A stretch of 64,000 nt of DNA from Phyllobacterium pellucidum (GCF_013327855.1 NZ_JABUMX010000004.1:326724-390723); one strand, 5' to 3'. Counted from the first letter of the stretch, positions 18,318 through 27,836 are shown. Program-made: numbers and translations. Notes: generated from the sequence alone by a model not told the origin.

Positions 18318-18446
18318 CGTGCCTCAATATCTCCAATGTGTAACGCCGACATCCGGCAACAACTAGTGAGGCAATCTACGCACTTACCAGGACTGATCCT
18401 TCTTGAGCACCGAGTTCTCGAAGGCTCGGTTCCTGGGGCGCACCAG

Positions 18447-18647
18447 CTACTCGCCTTCGAATTGCGACGGTTCCTTTTTTACTGATCTAGCATCAGTTTG
18501 AATAGTGATCTGGTCCTGTGTTTGGTCCTTCGAAACACTTGCCGTTGTGATCTCTTTGTCAAGGGAGGCGGTATGTCCGACACACTCGGCCGAAGCGGCC
18601 GACACGGTGAGCCCGCAAGCGGCGGCAAATACGAGGATTGTTCTCAT
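18447..18647 (-). CDS. Small secreted protein of unknown function
   Basis: A 66-residue precursor. The signal peptide MRTILVFAAACGLTVSAASA is followed by ECVGHTASLDKEITTASVSKDQTQDQITIQTD, a polar mature part with one cysteine. AAGGAG stands 8 bases before the ATG. The pattern matches small periplasmic proteins repeatedly found in Rhizobiales genomes; their role is unknown. Confidence 0.6.
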   Translation of the reverse strand: MRTILVFAAACGLTVSAASAECVGHTASLDKEITTASVSKDQTQDQITIQTDARSVKKEPSQFEGE

Positions 18648-18997
18648 CGTTCAACTCCTTGGTCTTGTGGTGCACAGGCAGAGTATCCGCTAATCGAAAG
18701 TTCATAAAATCACAGTTTATTGTTGGTATGCATTCAAGATCGCGTCGGCTCGACGCCGTAGCCGTTTCCCCCACGTCAATAAGAGTTGTTATTGCGCATG
18801 CAGTGCCGCAGCGTTTTAATGAAGTCAGGCGGAATGCCCGCCACCCCATTGTTCCGCGAACGCCTTTGGTTATAGCAGGTGCCGCCTGTATCATATTTGG
18901 AATCTTCGATCTTCTTTGACCACTTGATAAGAACCCCTGTTAGAAACTCCCTCCGAGAAATGTCCAGCAATGACAACGGCTCCGGCAAATCTGTGCC

Positions 18998-19486
18998 TCA
19001 GGCATTCTTGTAAACACCGAACAGTTTCCGGCTCCACTCAAGAAAGAGTCCATAGGGGCGACCCGAGGCCGTCAAAACGATAATGGCTGACCCTACAGCG
19101 GTGACAATTTGCATGATAGTCGCCCCGGCGAGCGCCAGGATTGCGCAGTAGATTGGAACTTGAAACGTAACGAATGCGCTGATATCGACCGCCGTCTTTT
19201 TAGCTCGGTTGCCTGTCGGCGCATCAAACAGGGCGAACAGCCAATCGCGATAAATCCCGTAAGGTCGGGCAGTGACAACAATAACGGGGATGGCAGCGAG
19301 CCGCGCCTGAAATACCTGTGATGGGGTCAGTCCAACGATGAAGAACTCGACCGCTATCCCAGCTACGGTTGAGAACACAATAAGGGCAAACGTATCTGCA
19401 AAGAATTGTCTCATTTTAGCTGTCCATATCATCCAACGCCTGTCCCAATAGGACTGGGCCGAGCGATTCGATAAAACGCTGCTCAA
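18998..19486 (-). CDS. alaE: AlaE-family L-alanine exporter
   Basis: About 140-160 residues with four membrane helices. ADTFALIVFSTVAGIAVEFFIVG, RLAAIPVIVVTARPYGIYRDWLF, FVTFQVPIYCAILALAGA and GRPYGLFLEWSRKLF match the AlaE pattern, with paired R-PYG-Y/F motifs near the start and end. AlaE proteins export L-alanine in E. coli. The start is uncertain: in-frame starts exist at 19486, 19429 and 19414, and MRQFFADTFAL at 19414 best fits family length. It is a single gene with no partner. Confidence 0.75.
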   Translation of the reverse strand: MSSVLSNRSAQSYWDRRWMIWTAKMRQFFADTFALIVFSTVAGIAVEFFIVGLTPSQVFQARLAAIPVIVVTARPYGIYRDWLFALFDAPTGNRAKKTAVDISAFVTFQVPIYCAILALAGATIMQIVTAVGSAIIVLTASGRPYGLFLEWSRKLFGVYKNA

Positions 19487-19832
19487 CTAGTGAGCACGCT
19501 ACATCCAATTCATTGTTGCCGCGAATGCTTGAGACCTTTGGTTTTACCATTACTGACATACGATGTGCCGGTCGATGGGGATGGTGACTACCGATGACCG
19601 GGCGCGCTACTACGACGTTGAGTTGAATGACGACACATTGCGGAAGCGGAAGGTCAGCTCTTCGGCGCGGATCTTGGAATGCAGATTTTGGATCAGATGT
19701 GAGAAAAATCGCAGGAAAATCTCGAGGTAGGCGGCGTGCCGGATTTGGCTGTCCAGTTCGGGGTGGAGAGCTGATCATCTCGTTTTAGCTATCCGATCGT
19801 TGGATGAGCACACGATGCGTGTCCCTCTCGGA
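19487..19832. other. Intergenic stretch without recognisable gene
   Basis: Short frames occur on both strands (for instance 55 codons plus strand from 19564), but none has a ribosome site or a recognisable protein. It separates the small-gene region from the aldehyde oxidoreductase operon. Confidence 0.35.
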
Positions 19833-20255
19833 TCAGTTGATGATTTCGCCTCGTTGGGCTGAGCGCAGTGCGGTCAGTCGTTCTTTCCATTCCTGTAGTG
19901 CTTCGGGCGTCAATCTGTTCCAATGCGTGATTTCGTCGATGACCTTGAGCGGTGCGCTGCTGCGATACGACCGTGTGGGGTTGCCGGGAAATTTCTTGTC
20001 GGTCACGTTCGGGTCGTTCTCGAATGCCCCGGTCGGTTCCACGACGTAAACACGCGGGACTGCGCCGCCATTGCTGAGTTCAGCTGCGATCTCCGCGGCA
20101 AGTCCGGCACCGTCCACAATGGCAGTGAAGTAGATATGGTTCATCACCACTTCAGGTCGATAGTTCCACCGGTATCCTGCGGTGAGCAAATCACCAACGC
20201 GCAAATCCGCAATTGTGCCGTGAAAGAAGGGACCCTCATCCAGCGCTTCGGTCAT
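19833..20255 (-). CDS. arr: Arr-type NAD+-rifampin ADP-ribosyltransferase
   Basis: A 140-residue enzyme matching Arr along its length: FFHGTIADLRVGDLL with the catalytic His (residue 12), HIYFTA with the Tyr (42), and FENDPNVTDKKFPGNPTRSYRS with the Asp (~81). Arr enzymes transfer ADP-ribose to the C23 hydroxyl of rifampin and inactivate it. The gene overlaps the 3' end of the molybdenum subunit gene by ATGA, so it is the coupled last gene of that operon. The native substrate in soil bacteria may be a natural ansamycin or something else. Confidence 0.88.
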   Translation of the reverse strand: MTEALDEGPFFHGTIADLRVGDLLTAGYRWNYRPEVVMNHIYFTAIVDGAGLAAEIAAELSNGGAVPRVYVVEPTGAFENDPNVTDKKFPGNPTRSYRSSAPLKVIDEITHWNRLTPEALQEWKERLTALRSAQRGEIIN

Positions 20256-22447
20256 CGTGATCCGGCGCGTGCCAGACGATCGATGGTAATCGGAAGGTGT
20301 CGCATCCTTTCTCCTGTCGCATGGAAGATTGCGTTCGCGATGGCAGGTGCCACGGCGACGACCCCGATTTCGCCGACGCCCTTCACGCCCAGTGGGCTAA
20401 CCTCGGCATCCGTCTCGTCGACGAACACGACGTCTATGTCATAAACGTCGGCATTGGTAGGGATGTGATAGTCTGCGAAACCGTGTGCCATGCAGCGTCC
20501 GAGGTTGTGATCGTAGGCGGCGTCCTCGTGCAACGCCTTCCCAATCCCCATGACAGTTGCGCCGATGATCTGGCTGCGGGCAGTGTTGGGATTAAGAATG
20601 CGTCCGGCGGCTACGGCACATACGATGCGGGTGACACGCACCACTGATAGCTCCTCGTCGACACGGACCTCGGCGAACACTGCCGCATGGGTGGCACTGG
20701 AGAACTTTTTGCCAAACGGGAAGCTGAACATCGTGGCGGTTGCGCTCAGTTTGCGGCCGCGCTGCAGTTTCAACAAATCGATGAGAGCGGATGCAGAAAG
20801 TAGCTCGGCACCCTGCCCGCGCCCCAGAACGCCTGTATGCTTCGCCCGCGACCTGATCGTCGACTTGAGCTTGCGACAAGCGGACTGGACGGCAGCGCCA
20901 GACGTTGCTGCCGTCCATGAGCCGCCCTGAATTGGATTAAAGGGCAAGGCTGAATCTCCAAGCCGTATCACAACGCGGTCCATCGTCGTTTCAAGCGTGT
21001 CCGCTGCGATTTGACTTAGGATCGTGTAGGTACCGGTGCCGATGTCGGTGATGGATGATGTCACCTCGAACTTCCCGTCGCTCCTGACCATAACTTTTGC
21101 CCGCGCGGGCGCGGGTGACATTGCGGCCTCCCAGGCTCCTGTAGCCATGCCCCAACCGATCAGTTCTTTGTCCTCGCGCATCGACCGCGGTGCGCGACTG
21201 CGCTTGTGCCAGCCAAAGCGCTCGCTTCCCAGAGCATAGCATTCGCGTAGTGCCTTGCTGCTAAAGGGTCGATTTTCGCTCTGGTCCCGCTCCGTGTAGT
21301 TTGTGAGGCGCAGAGCCAGAGGATCCATATCGAGGACGTAAGCCAGTTCGTCCATCGCGGATTCCAGCGCAAACATTCCGGTCGCCGCACCAGGAGCGCG
21401 CATGTCACAAGGCGAAACAGTGTCGAGTTTTGCCAGTTCGTAGGTAAGCTTGATGTTGTTGCACCGATAAAGGCTTGCAGAGAATAGTAGCATCGGATCC
21501 TGGGCATCCTCAAATTGCGAGGTGGCGGCCACGGCTCGATGCCTGACCGCCTGCAAACGGCCTTGCTCGTCGGCCGCAAGGGATACGGTTTGGACGGCGT
21601 TGGCGCGGTATCCGAGCGCAAACATGTGGTCGCGTGGCAGAACCAGTCGGACAGAGCGTTCGAGCGCCTTCGCCGCCATCACCGCCAGAAAGACCGATTG
21701 CTGTGGACGTAGACCAAGACCGAACGCACCGCCGACATAGGTGCTAACAACCCGCACTTTGCGTCCGATCAAGCGAAACGCGACCTTGAGGAAGAGCTCT
21801 ACGCTCTTTGGGCTTTGCGTCTTGTCGTAAACAGTGACGATCTTGCCCCACTTCACCGTCGTTGCAAACAATTCCATGGGATGATGGTTTTCCGGAGACG
21901 TGGTGTAGGTCGATTCGATTTTCAGAGGAGCAACTGCGAACGCCAGATCGGCGTCTCCTGTCGGATGAGGGACAGGGGCGACACCGATCCGGCGTTTCCG
22001 CGGTTTGAACGCCGTTGATGCAGCGAGGTCGGTGGTATGCTGCTCGGCTTTGTATGTCACCTTTACCAAAGCGGCCGCATCACGCGCAGCTTCGTAATTT
22101 TCAGCGATCACCAGCGCGACGGGTTGACCGCTGAAATACACGCGGTCATCGTCTAACGGCACGAATGGCTTTCCTGGCGGACCCGCTGCATCCTTATAAA
22201 GAAATGAGACTGGCCAGAACCATGGGCGATTTTTGTGGGACAGAACCTCGACCACGCCCGGAAAACGTCTTGCTGCAGCAAGATCGATCGACAGTATTCG
22301 ACCTTTCGCGATCGACGCCGTCACCACGTACGCATGCAGGAGATCGGGAATATTGTATTCGGCAGCATATTTGGCCTCGCCCCGAACCTTCTGTGGTCCG
22401 TCAACTCGGAGAATGCTCTTGCCCGTGACCGTCTGCTCTTGATCCAT
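20252..22447 (-). CDS. paoC: PaoC-like molybdopterin subunit of aldehyde oxidoreductase
   Basis: A 731-residue large subunit of the xanthine oxidase family. The N-terminal ald_Xan_dh_C domain (~15-125) is followed by the two-part molybdopterin domain: GGAFGLGLRPQQ, CDMRAPGAATGMFALESAMDELA, GGSWTAATSGAAVQSA and the catalytic Glu in GVKGVGEIGVVAVAPAIANA near the C-terminus. It resembles YagR/PaoC, which oxidises aromatic aldehydes to acids with molybdopterin-cytosine-dinucleotide. It follows the FAD subunit gene after 7 bases and overlaps arr by 4. Confidence 0.88.
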   Translation of the reverse strand: MDQEQTVTGKSILRVDGPQKVRGEAKYAAEYNIPDLLHAYVVTASIAKGRILSIDLAAARRFPGVVEVLSHKNRPWFWPVSFLYKDAAGPPGKPFVPLDDDRVYFSGQPVALVIAENYEAARDAAALVKVTYKAEQHTTDLAASTAFKPRKRRIGVAPVPHPTGDADLAFAVAPLKIESTYTTSPENHHPMELFATTVKWGKIVTVYDKTQSPKSVELFLKVAFRLIGRKVRVVSTYVGGAFGLGLRPQQSVFLAVMAAKALERSVRLVLPRDHMFALGYRANAVQTVSLAADEQGRLQAVRHRAVAATSQFEDAQDPMLLFSASLYRCNNIKLTYELAKLDTVSPCDMRAPGAATGMFALESAMDELAYVLDMDPLALRLTNYTERDQSENRPFSSKALRECYALGSERFGWHKRSRAPRSMREDKELIGWGMATGAWEAAMSPAPARAKVMVRSDGKFEVTSSITDIGTGTYTILSQIAADTLETTMDRVVIRLGDSALPFNPIQGGSWTAATSGAAVQSACRKLKSTIRSRAKHTGVLGRGQGAELLSASALIDLLKLQRGRKLSATATMFSFPFGKKFSSATHAAVFAEVRVDEELSVVRVTRIVCAVAAGRILNPNTARSQIIGATVMGIGKALHEDAAYDHNLGRCMAHGFADYHIPTNADVYDIDVVFVDETDAEVSPLGVKGVGEIGVVAVAPAIANAIFHATGERMRHLPITIDRLARAGSR

Positions 22448-22454
22448 CTATCCC

Positions 22455-23474
22455 TCAATGGACACGCTTGTCGAACTGCGACTGAGGCGTTCGTGATGCG
22501 GCCTGTTCAAGCGCTCGAACGACCGTCCGATGGGCAAGGTCTATCTTGAAGTCGTTCTCAGACAATGCCACGGAGCCTGATAGCAGCATCGATGCGAACT
22601 GGTCGAAGTTCACACGAGACGCAGGCCTGCCGATCAACAGCGCTTCCGCCGCCGTGTTCCGCCACGGTTTGTGCGCGACGCCGCCCAAGGCGATGTGGGC
22701 CAACGAAACCGCGGCTTCGTCGTTGATCGTTAGCAACACTGCGGCCGAGACGATGGCAAAGGCGTAAGACAGGCGATCGCGGATCTTCAAATAGCTGTAT
22801 CGATGATGCTCGAGTACCGGCGGCAGAAAGATGTCAAGAATGATTTCGTCATCGACAAGCGTCGTGTCTTTCTCAGGCGAGTCGCCCGGCAGTCGGTGAA
22901 AGTCAGCCAAGGGAATAGAGCGCACTCCATTGGGGCCTTGAACGATTATTGTCGCTCCGATTGCTGCGAGGGCAACGCACATGTCGGACGGGTGGGTGGC
23001 CACGCAAAGTTGGCTCGCACCAAGTATGGCATGGTTGCGGTTTAGCCCTGTCCGAGCCGGACATCCGCTACCCGGCGCTCGTTTGTTGCAAGGAGTCAGC
23101 ACGTCATAAAAATACGGGCAACGCGTTCTCTGCATGAGGTTGCCCCCGACCGTGGCCGCGTTGCGCAACTGGGCCGACGCGCCGGCGAAGATGGCGCTGG
23201 CTAGTAAAGGATAATGTCGCGCGACAAACGGGTGAATGGCAACCTCGGAATTTGTCACGAGCGCGCCAACGCGCAATCCTCCATCGGCGGTTTCATTTAT
23301 CTCACGCAGCGGCAAGTCGTTGATGTCGATAATGGTCGTCGGGGTCGATACGTCGTACTTCATCAAATCAATGAGGTTGGTGCCTCCGGCCAACAGTTTT
23401 GCGTCTGCATGGACGGAGAGACTTTCGATCGCCTGATCGATCGACGCGGCTCGGACATATGTGAACCGCTTCAT
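22455..23474 (-). CDS. paoB: PaoB-like FAD (and 4Fe-4S) subunit of aldehyde oxidoreductase
   Basis: A 339-residue FAD-binding subunit. LLAGGTNLIDLMKYDV (~28-43) and ATVGGNLMQRTRC (~109-121) hold the FAD. The insertion TRCPYFYDVLTPCNKRAPGSGCPA supplies three cysteines of the extra 4Fe-4S cluster that sets PaoB/YagS apart from ordinary xanthine dehydrogenase FAD subunits; a fourth is probably LCVATH. The C-terminal CO_deh_flav_C domain begins near residue 220. The ATG overlaps the 2Fe-2S subunit's stop. Confidence 0.87.
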   Translation of the reverse strand: MKRFTYVRAASIDQAIESLSVHADAKLLAGGTNLIDLMKYDVSTPTTIIDINDLPLREINETADGGLRVGALVTNSEVAIHPFVARHYPLLASAIFAGASAQLRNAATVGGNLMQRTRCPYFYDVLTPCNKRAPGSGCPARTGLNRNHAILGASQLCVATHPSDMCVALAAIGATIIVQGPNGVRSIPLADFHRLPGDSPEKDTTLVDDEIILDIFLPPVLEHHRYSYLKIRDRLSYAFAIVSAAVLLTINDEAAVSLAHIALGGVAHKPWRNTAAEALLIGRPASRVNFDQFASMLLSGSVALSENDFKIDLAHRTVVRALEQAASRTPQSQFDKRVH

Positions 23475-23974
23475 GGCAACGAGTTCGCGTCGGGTGCCGC
23501 TGCCAAGACTTCTTCGATCGCGTCCACGATCCCGATATAGGCGCCACAGCGACAGAGATTACCACTCATGCCTTCGCGTATCTCGTCCCGCGTCTTGGCG
23601 ATACCTTCCGAAATCAATCCGATGGCCGAGCAGATTTGCCCGGGTGTACAGTATCCGCATTGGAGAGCGTCATGTTTCACGAACGCCGCCTGCAGGGGAT
23701 GAAGCTGGTCGGGAGTTCCAATGCCTTCGATTGTTGTCACTACGGAGCCGCTGCGGCTAACGGCGAGCACCAGGCAACTGTTGATCCGAATACCGTTAAT
23801 GAGGACGGTACACGCACCACATTGGCCATGATCGCACCCCTTCTTGGTGCCCGTAAGATCAAACTCTTCCCGTAGCAGATCAAGCAGCGTCACCCACGGC
23901 TCGATAGTCGCCATTCGTATGACGCCGTTGATGGTATAGGCCACATGATGTGCTGTGTTTGGTGCGGCATCCAT
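23471..23974 (-). CDS. paoA: PaoA-like 2Fe-2S subunit of aldehyde oxidoreductase
   Basis: A 167-residue small subunit with two 2Fe-2S centres. The plant-ferredoxin part is GCDHGQCGACTVLINGIRINSC, the helical part is CGYCTPGQICSA and GNLCRCGAY. E. coli PaoA begins with a Tat signal of about 50 residues. Here the protein starts directly with the ferredoxin domain and no twin-arginine peptide is visible in the 200 bases upstream, so this enzyme is probably cytoplasmic. It is the first gene of the operon paoABC-arr. Confidence 0.87.
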   Translation of the reverse strand: MDAAPNTAHHVAYTINGVIRMATIEPWVTLLDLLREEFDLTGTKKGCDHGQCGACTVLINGIRINSCLVLAVSRSGSVVTTIEGIGTPDQLHPLQAAFVKHDALQCGYCTPGQICSAIGLISEGIAKTRDEIREGMSGNLCRCGAYIGIVDAIEEVLAAAPDANSLP

Positions 23975-24179
23975 GATGTCACCGAAGCCCCCATGCCCTT
24001 GATTTTCGCTTTCTGTGCAAACACTAGGCGCGGACTAACCCCGTGACAAGTTCGATCCACACAAGCAGGCTGTGGCCAAGGGCAACGAGAACAGAGTGAA
24101 GACCCTCCACGCAGCGATACGTCTTGGGACACACTTGTATCCTGTCTGGTAGACCCGTCCCACGCCACCACCAGAATCG

Positions 24180-25631
24180 TTACCTCATCGCTGCGGAATA
24201 GGCATCCAGTGCTCGGCGGCGGGAGGCTTGATGATCAACGATGGGCCACGGATAAGTCTCGCCGAGACTGACATTCGCCTCTCTCAGAACGGCTTCGGGC
24301 GCATTCCACGGCTGATGCACAAATTTTGCAGGGAGCGTCTTCAGCTCCGGTACGAATTTTCGAACATAGTCCCCCTTCGGATCGAATTTCTCACCCTGAA
24401 GGACGGGATTGAAGATGCGGAAATAGGGAGCGGCGTCGGCGCCGGACCCAGCCACCCATTGCCAGCTCGCAGAATTGTTGGCGGGATCCGCATCGACGAG
24501 CGTATCCCAGAACCATGCTTCGCCCTCGCGCCAGTCAACGAGCAGGTGCTTGATGAGGAAGGAAGCGACGACCATTCGCACCCGGTTGTGCATCCATCCC
24601 GTCTGCCAAAGCTGGCGCATGCCGGCATCGACGATGGGGTAGCCGGTCAGCCCGCGCTTCCAGGCGGTGAACTGGCCCCCGGCATCGCCCGCCCATGCGA
24701 AATTGTCGAAGGCCGGCTTGAAGTTTTCCGAATGCAGCTTCGGATTGTGGAAAAGCAGATGCCAGGAGAATTCCCGCCAGCCTACCTCTGCGCGGAACTT
24801 TTCCGCGCCGGATCGATGGTCGAGCCCTTCGGGCGCCCTTAAGGCATGCCATATCTGGAAGGGTGTTATCTCGCCATGGGCAAGATGCGGCGACAATCGC
24901 GATGTCGCCTCCATGTCAGGACGATTGCGCTTGGCTACGTAGCGGTCGATCGACCCGTCGAGGAAGTCCGCAAGCCGCTCATGGGCTCCTTCTTCACCAG
25001 GTGTCCAGTCTCTGAAAAAGCCATTGGCCCAGTCGGGCTCATGGGGCAGAAGCGCCCAGTCGTCGAGACTGTCCGTCGTTACCGGGTGCGGCCAGGCCAA
25101 TAGTTCTCGCGGCGCAGCCAGTGGGTCGCGGGGCTCGGGCTGGGCATTCAGCGCGCGCCAGAACGGGGAATAAACGCGGTAATACCCACCGGAGCCTGTC
25201 TTCAGCGCATATGGCTCGTGCAACAGATGGCCCTCGAAGCTCTCGGCCGCGATTCCCCGGCTTGATAATCCGGCCTTGAGTGCCGTATCAATGGCAACGC
25301 CGGGTCGATCGTAACGACGGTTCCACAGCACGGCATCGGCTCCGGTGTCATCCAGTACTTCGTCGACAATCGCCGCAGTGTTTCCCCGCCGCAGAATGAG
25401 CCGGCCGCCCAGTTTTTCGAGCGAAGCGCCCAGCGCTTTCAGTGAATGGTGCAGCCACCACTTCCGCGCGCCGCCGATTGGCCGCGAATCCTCATTCGTC
25501 TCATCCGAAAGGAAAATCGGGATAACCGGTTTGCCGGAGCCGGCGGCAGCCAGCAGCGCGCGGTTATCGCGGATACGTAGGTCGTGACGAAAGAGCACGA
25601 TCGCCGGCTTATCAGTGTTGTCGTCAGTCAT
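24180..25631 (-). CDS. phrB: Deoxyribodipyrimidine photolyase, class I
   Basis: A 483-residue photolyase. The N-terminal antenna-binding Rossmann part is IVLFRHDLRIRDNRALLAA. The FAD domain carries EFSWHLLFHNP, YPIVDAGMRQLWQTGWMHNRVRMVVASFLIKHLL and WQWVAGSGADAAPYFRIFNP, with the conserved Trp residues of electron transfer. It repairs cyclobutane pyrimidine dimers using blue light. The start at 25631 overlaps the DUF1365 gene's stop (ATGA). The three-gene operon starts from a predicted sigma-E promoter. In Rhodobacter the photolyase gene is also under RpoE-ChrR control. Confidence 0.92.
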   Translation of the reverse strand: MTDDNTDKPAIVLFRHDLRIRDNRALLAAAGSGKPVIPIFLSDETNEDSRPIGGARKWWLHHSLKALGASLEKLGGRLILRRGNTAAIVDEVLDDTGADAVLWNRRYDRPGVAIDTALKAGLSSRGIAAESFEGHLLHEPYALKTGSGGYYRVYSPFWRALNAQPEPRDPLAAPRELLAWPHPVTTDSLDDWALLPHEPDWANGFFRDWTPGEEGAHERLADFLDGSIDRYVAKRNRPDMEATSRLSPHLAHGEITPFQIWHALRAPEGLDHRSGAEKFRAEVGWREFSWHLLFHNPKLHSENFKPAFDNFAWAGDAGGQFTAWKRGLTGYPIVDAGMRQLWQTGWMHNRVRMVVASFLIKHLLVDWREGEAWFWDTLVDADPANNSASWQWVAGSGADAAPYFRIFNPVLQGEKFDPKGDYVRKFVPELKTLPAKFVHQPWNAPEAVLREANVSLGETYPWPIVDHQASRRRALDAYSAAMR

Positions 25632-26440
25632 TCTGCCCGGGTCGATCGCGCTATGATGGTTTTGGTCTGAACGGGTGTCTGCGGCCGAGGCTTGAGGCCG
25701 ACGCCCTTCAACCATATCCGCAGCGCTTCCCAATGTATGCCGGCAATGACTTTAAGGGTCAGCAGGGGATAGGCGAAACACAATTTCGCTAGTTGCCAGT
25801 CGCTGAATTCCTTCCGCCTGCCGGCAAAAGCGGTGGCGATGATCAGGCCCTCGCGGTCGCTGGCATTGATCACGATCGAGGCGGCGTCATCGGGAATCTT
25901 GATGGTGAAATCATAGCCCAGCGCCATCTCCATGAAGGGCGAGACATAAAACGCCTTGGCACATTCCTGATGCAATAGTCCGGCGCTGCCGGTGTCTTTG
26001 TCGAGAGGGAAGACATAGCTGTGACGCTGGCCAAACGTGTTATCCACCTCATAGATCAATGCGGCCAAGGCGCCAGCGCGATCATGGCAGAAATAAACGC
26101 TGAGCGGATTGAACACATAGCCGAGGATACGCGGCATTGACATCAGGCGGATTGCGCCGCCATCGAGCTCTGCTCCCGCCGCGCGAAGATGATCCTCGAC
26201 GTAGCTTCGCAGCGGCGAGCCGTCCTTGGCGACCTCGGACTTGCTGCCATGATCGCGGTCGAAGAAGCTGAAGAGATTGAAATGGTTGCGCGAAAACAGC
26301 CAGTGCTCCCGGGCGATCCGGTCAATCTCATCAATGTCGAACAGCATGTAAAACATGCGGTAGCGCAGGAAGTGCTGCCGGGGCCGCAATCGCTTGTGCG
26401 TCACCTTGCCCGCATAGATTGCCGAGGAGAATGCGCTCAT
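25628..26440 (-). CDS. DUF1365 protein
   Basis: A 270-residue DUF1365 member: SAIYAGKVTHKRLRPRQHFLRYRMFYMLFDIDEI, FNLFSFFDRDHG and the PRILGYVFNPLSVYFCHDRAG motif. The biochemical function is unproven. DUF1365 genes travel with an FAD oxidoreductase and usually a cyclopropane-fatty-acid-synthase-like methyltransferase, and are linked to modified membrane fatty acids under photooxidative stress. Here the methyltransferase is missing from the operon. It is coupled on both sides by 4-base overlaps. Confidence 0.85.
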   Translation of the reverse strand: MSAFSSAIYAGKVTHKRLRPRQHFLRYRMFYMLFDIDEIDRIAREHWLFSRNHFNLFSFFDRDHGSKSEVAKDGSPLRSYVEDHLRAAGAELDGGAIRLMSMPRILGYVFNPLSVYFCHDRAGALAALIYEVDNTFGQRHSYVFPLDKDTGSAGLLHQECAKAFYVSPFMEMALGYDFTIKIPDDAASIVINASDREGLIIATAFAGRRKEFSDWQLAKLCFAYPLLTLKVIAGIHWEALRIWLKGVGLKPRPQTPVQTKTIIARSTRAE

Positions 26441-27759
26441 GCCGCAACCTCTACCGGATCAGCCAATGGCTGGCGATGGATGCGCGCCGATTCATCGGCA
26501 ACGGTCCAAGGACGGCGTAAGCCACCCAAATCTTCGGCAACGGCAAGGCCTGCCTGGAGCCCGTCTTCATGGAAGCCCGCGCCGAAATAAGCGCCGCAGA
26601 ACCAGGTATTGCGAGCCCCTTGCAACTGCCAGAGCTGGCGCTGCGCCTGCATGGCCTCACTGTCGAAGAGTGGATGCGTATAGGTCTGGGTATGCAGCAC
26701 CTTGCACGGGTTCGGCGCATGGCGAGGATTGAGGGTAACGAAGAACTGGCGATCGGTTTCGAGGGGCTGAAGCCTGTTCATCCAATAGCTGACGCAGAGT
26801 TGACTGGGCGGCTGCATCTCCTTGCGTTCGCCAAGGTAGTTCCAGCTCGACCAGACCGAACGCCGCTTCGGCATGAGCGTTTCATCCTCGTGCAGCACCG
26901 CGCGATTGACCGAGTAGCGAAAGGCGGAGAGCAGTCTTTTCTCGGGTGCCGACGGGTCGGCGAGCAGGGCAAGCGTCTCGTCGGCGTGACCCGCCATCAC
27001 GACATGATCGAATATGGCGGTCGCTCCGTGGATATCTGAGACGGCGACATGATCGCCGGCTCGCCGGACAGACGCGGCGGCGCAGCCGGTGCGGACGCGG
27101 TTTCTGTAATTCGCCGTCAGGCGCTCAACGTAGTTTCGGCTTCCGCCCTTGACCGTGCGCCAGACGGGCCGGTTGGCAAGCTTGAGCAATCCATGATTGT
27201 CGCAGAAGCGGATGAAGGCTTCGGCCGGATAGTCGAGAAGACTGGCAGCCGGCGCCGACCAGATGGCCGATGCCATCGGCAACAGGTGATCGTCACGGAA
27301 CGCGCGGCCGTAACCTTCGCGTTCGAGGAAATCGCCAAGCGCAATGAGGCCAAGCTTGCCCGCATGGGCTGGCGTTTCGCGATAAAAGCGCAAGAGGTCG
27401 CGCAGCATGAGCCAAAACCGCGGATTGACGAGGTTGCGTTGCTGGGCAAAAAGGCCGCTGAAGCCCGTTCCGGAATATTCGAGCCTGCCGCTATCGAGCG
27501 AGACGGCAAATGACATTTCCGACGCCGCGGTTTCAACGCCGAGCAAGGCAAACAGCGCGGTCAGGTTGGGATAGGTCTGTTCATTGTAGACGATAAAGCC
27601 GGTATCGACAGCCACACCACCCTCACCGGGTACAATCACAGTATTGCTGTGCCCGCCAATGCGCGTTTCGCGTTCGTAGACGGTGATTTCGTGTTTCTGC
27701 GAAAGAAGCCATGCGGCCGACATGCCGGATATACCGGACCCTATGACTGCAATTTTCAA
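26437..27759 (-). CDS. FAD-dependent NAD(P)-binding amine-oxidase-like oxidoreductase
   Basis: A 440-residue flavoprotein starting KIAVIGSGISGMSAAWLLSQKHEITVYERETRIGGHSNTV, a dinucleotide-binding fold. It ends with the FAD-binding RNTWFCGAYFGAGFHEDGLQAGL. The start is a TTG at 27759 with GGGAG 9 bases upstream; longer ATG-less extensions are unlikely because they cross the promoter. Relatives in Rhodobacter take part in the singlet-oxygen response and fatty-acid modification. First gene of the operon with DUF1365 and photolyase. Confidence 0.82.
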   Translation of the reverse strand: MKIAVIGSGISGMSAAWLLSQKHEITVYERETRIGGHSNTVIVPGEGGVAVDTGFIVYNEQTYPNLTALFALLGVETAASEMSFAVSLDSGRLEYSGTGFSGLFAQQRNLVNPRFWLMLRDLLRFYRETPAHAGKLGLIALGDFLEREGYGRAFRDDHLLPMASAIWSAPAASLLDYPAEAFIRFCDNHGLLKLANRPVWRTVKGGSRNYVERLTANYRNRVRTGCAAASVRRAGDHVAVSDIHGATAIFDHVVMAGHADETLALLADPSAPEKRLLSAFRYSVNRAVLHEDETLMPKRRSVWSSWNYLGERKEMQPPSQLCVSYWMNRLQPLETDRQFFVTLNPRHAPNPCKVLHTQTYTHPLFDSEAMQAQRQLWQLQGARNTWFCGAYFGAGFHEDGLQAGLAVAEDLGGLRRPWTVADESARIHRQPLADPVEVAA

Positions 27760-27836
27760 CCCTGTTCTCCCGAAGTCATCCTGCAAACACCGACAGCCAA
27801 GGGAAATCAGACGTTGTCTCCCTGTGCTGCAATCAA

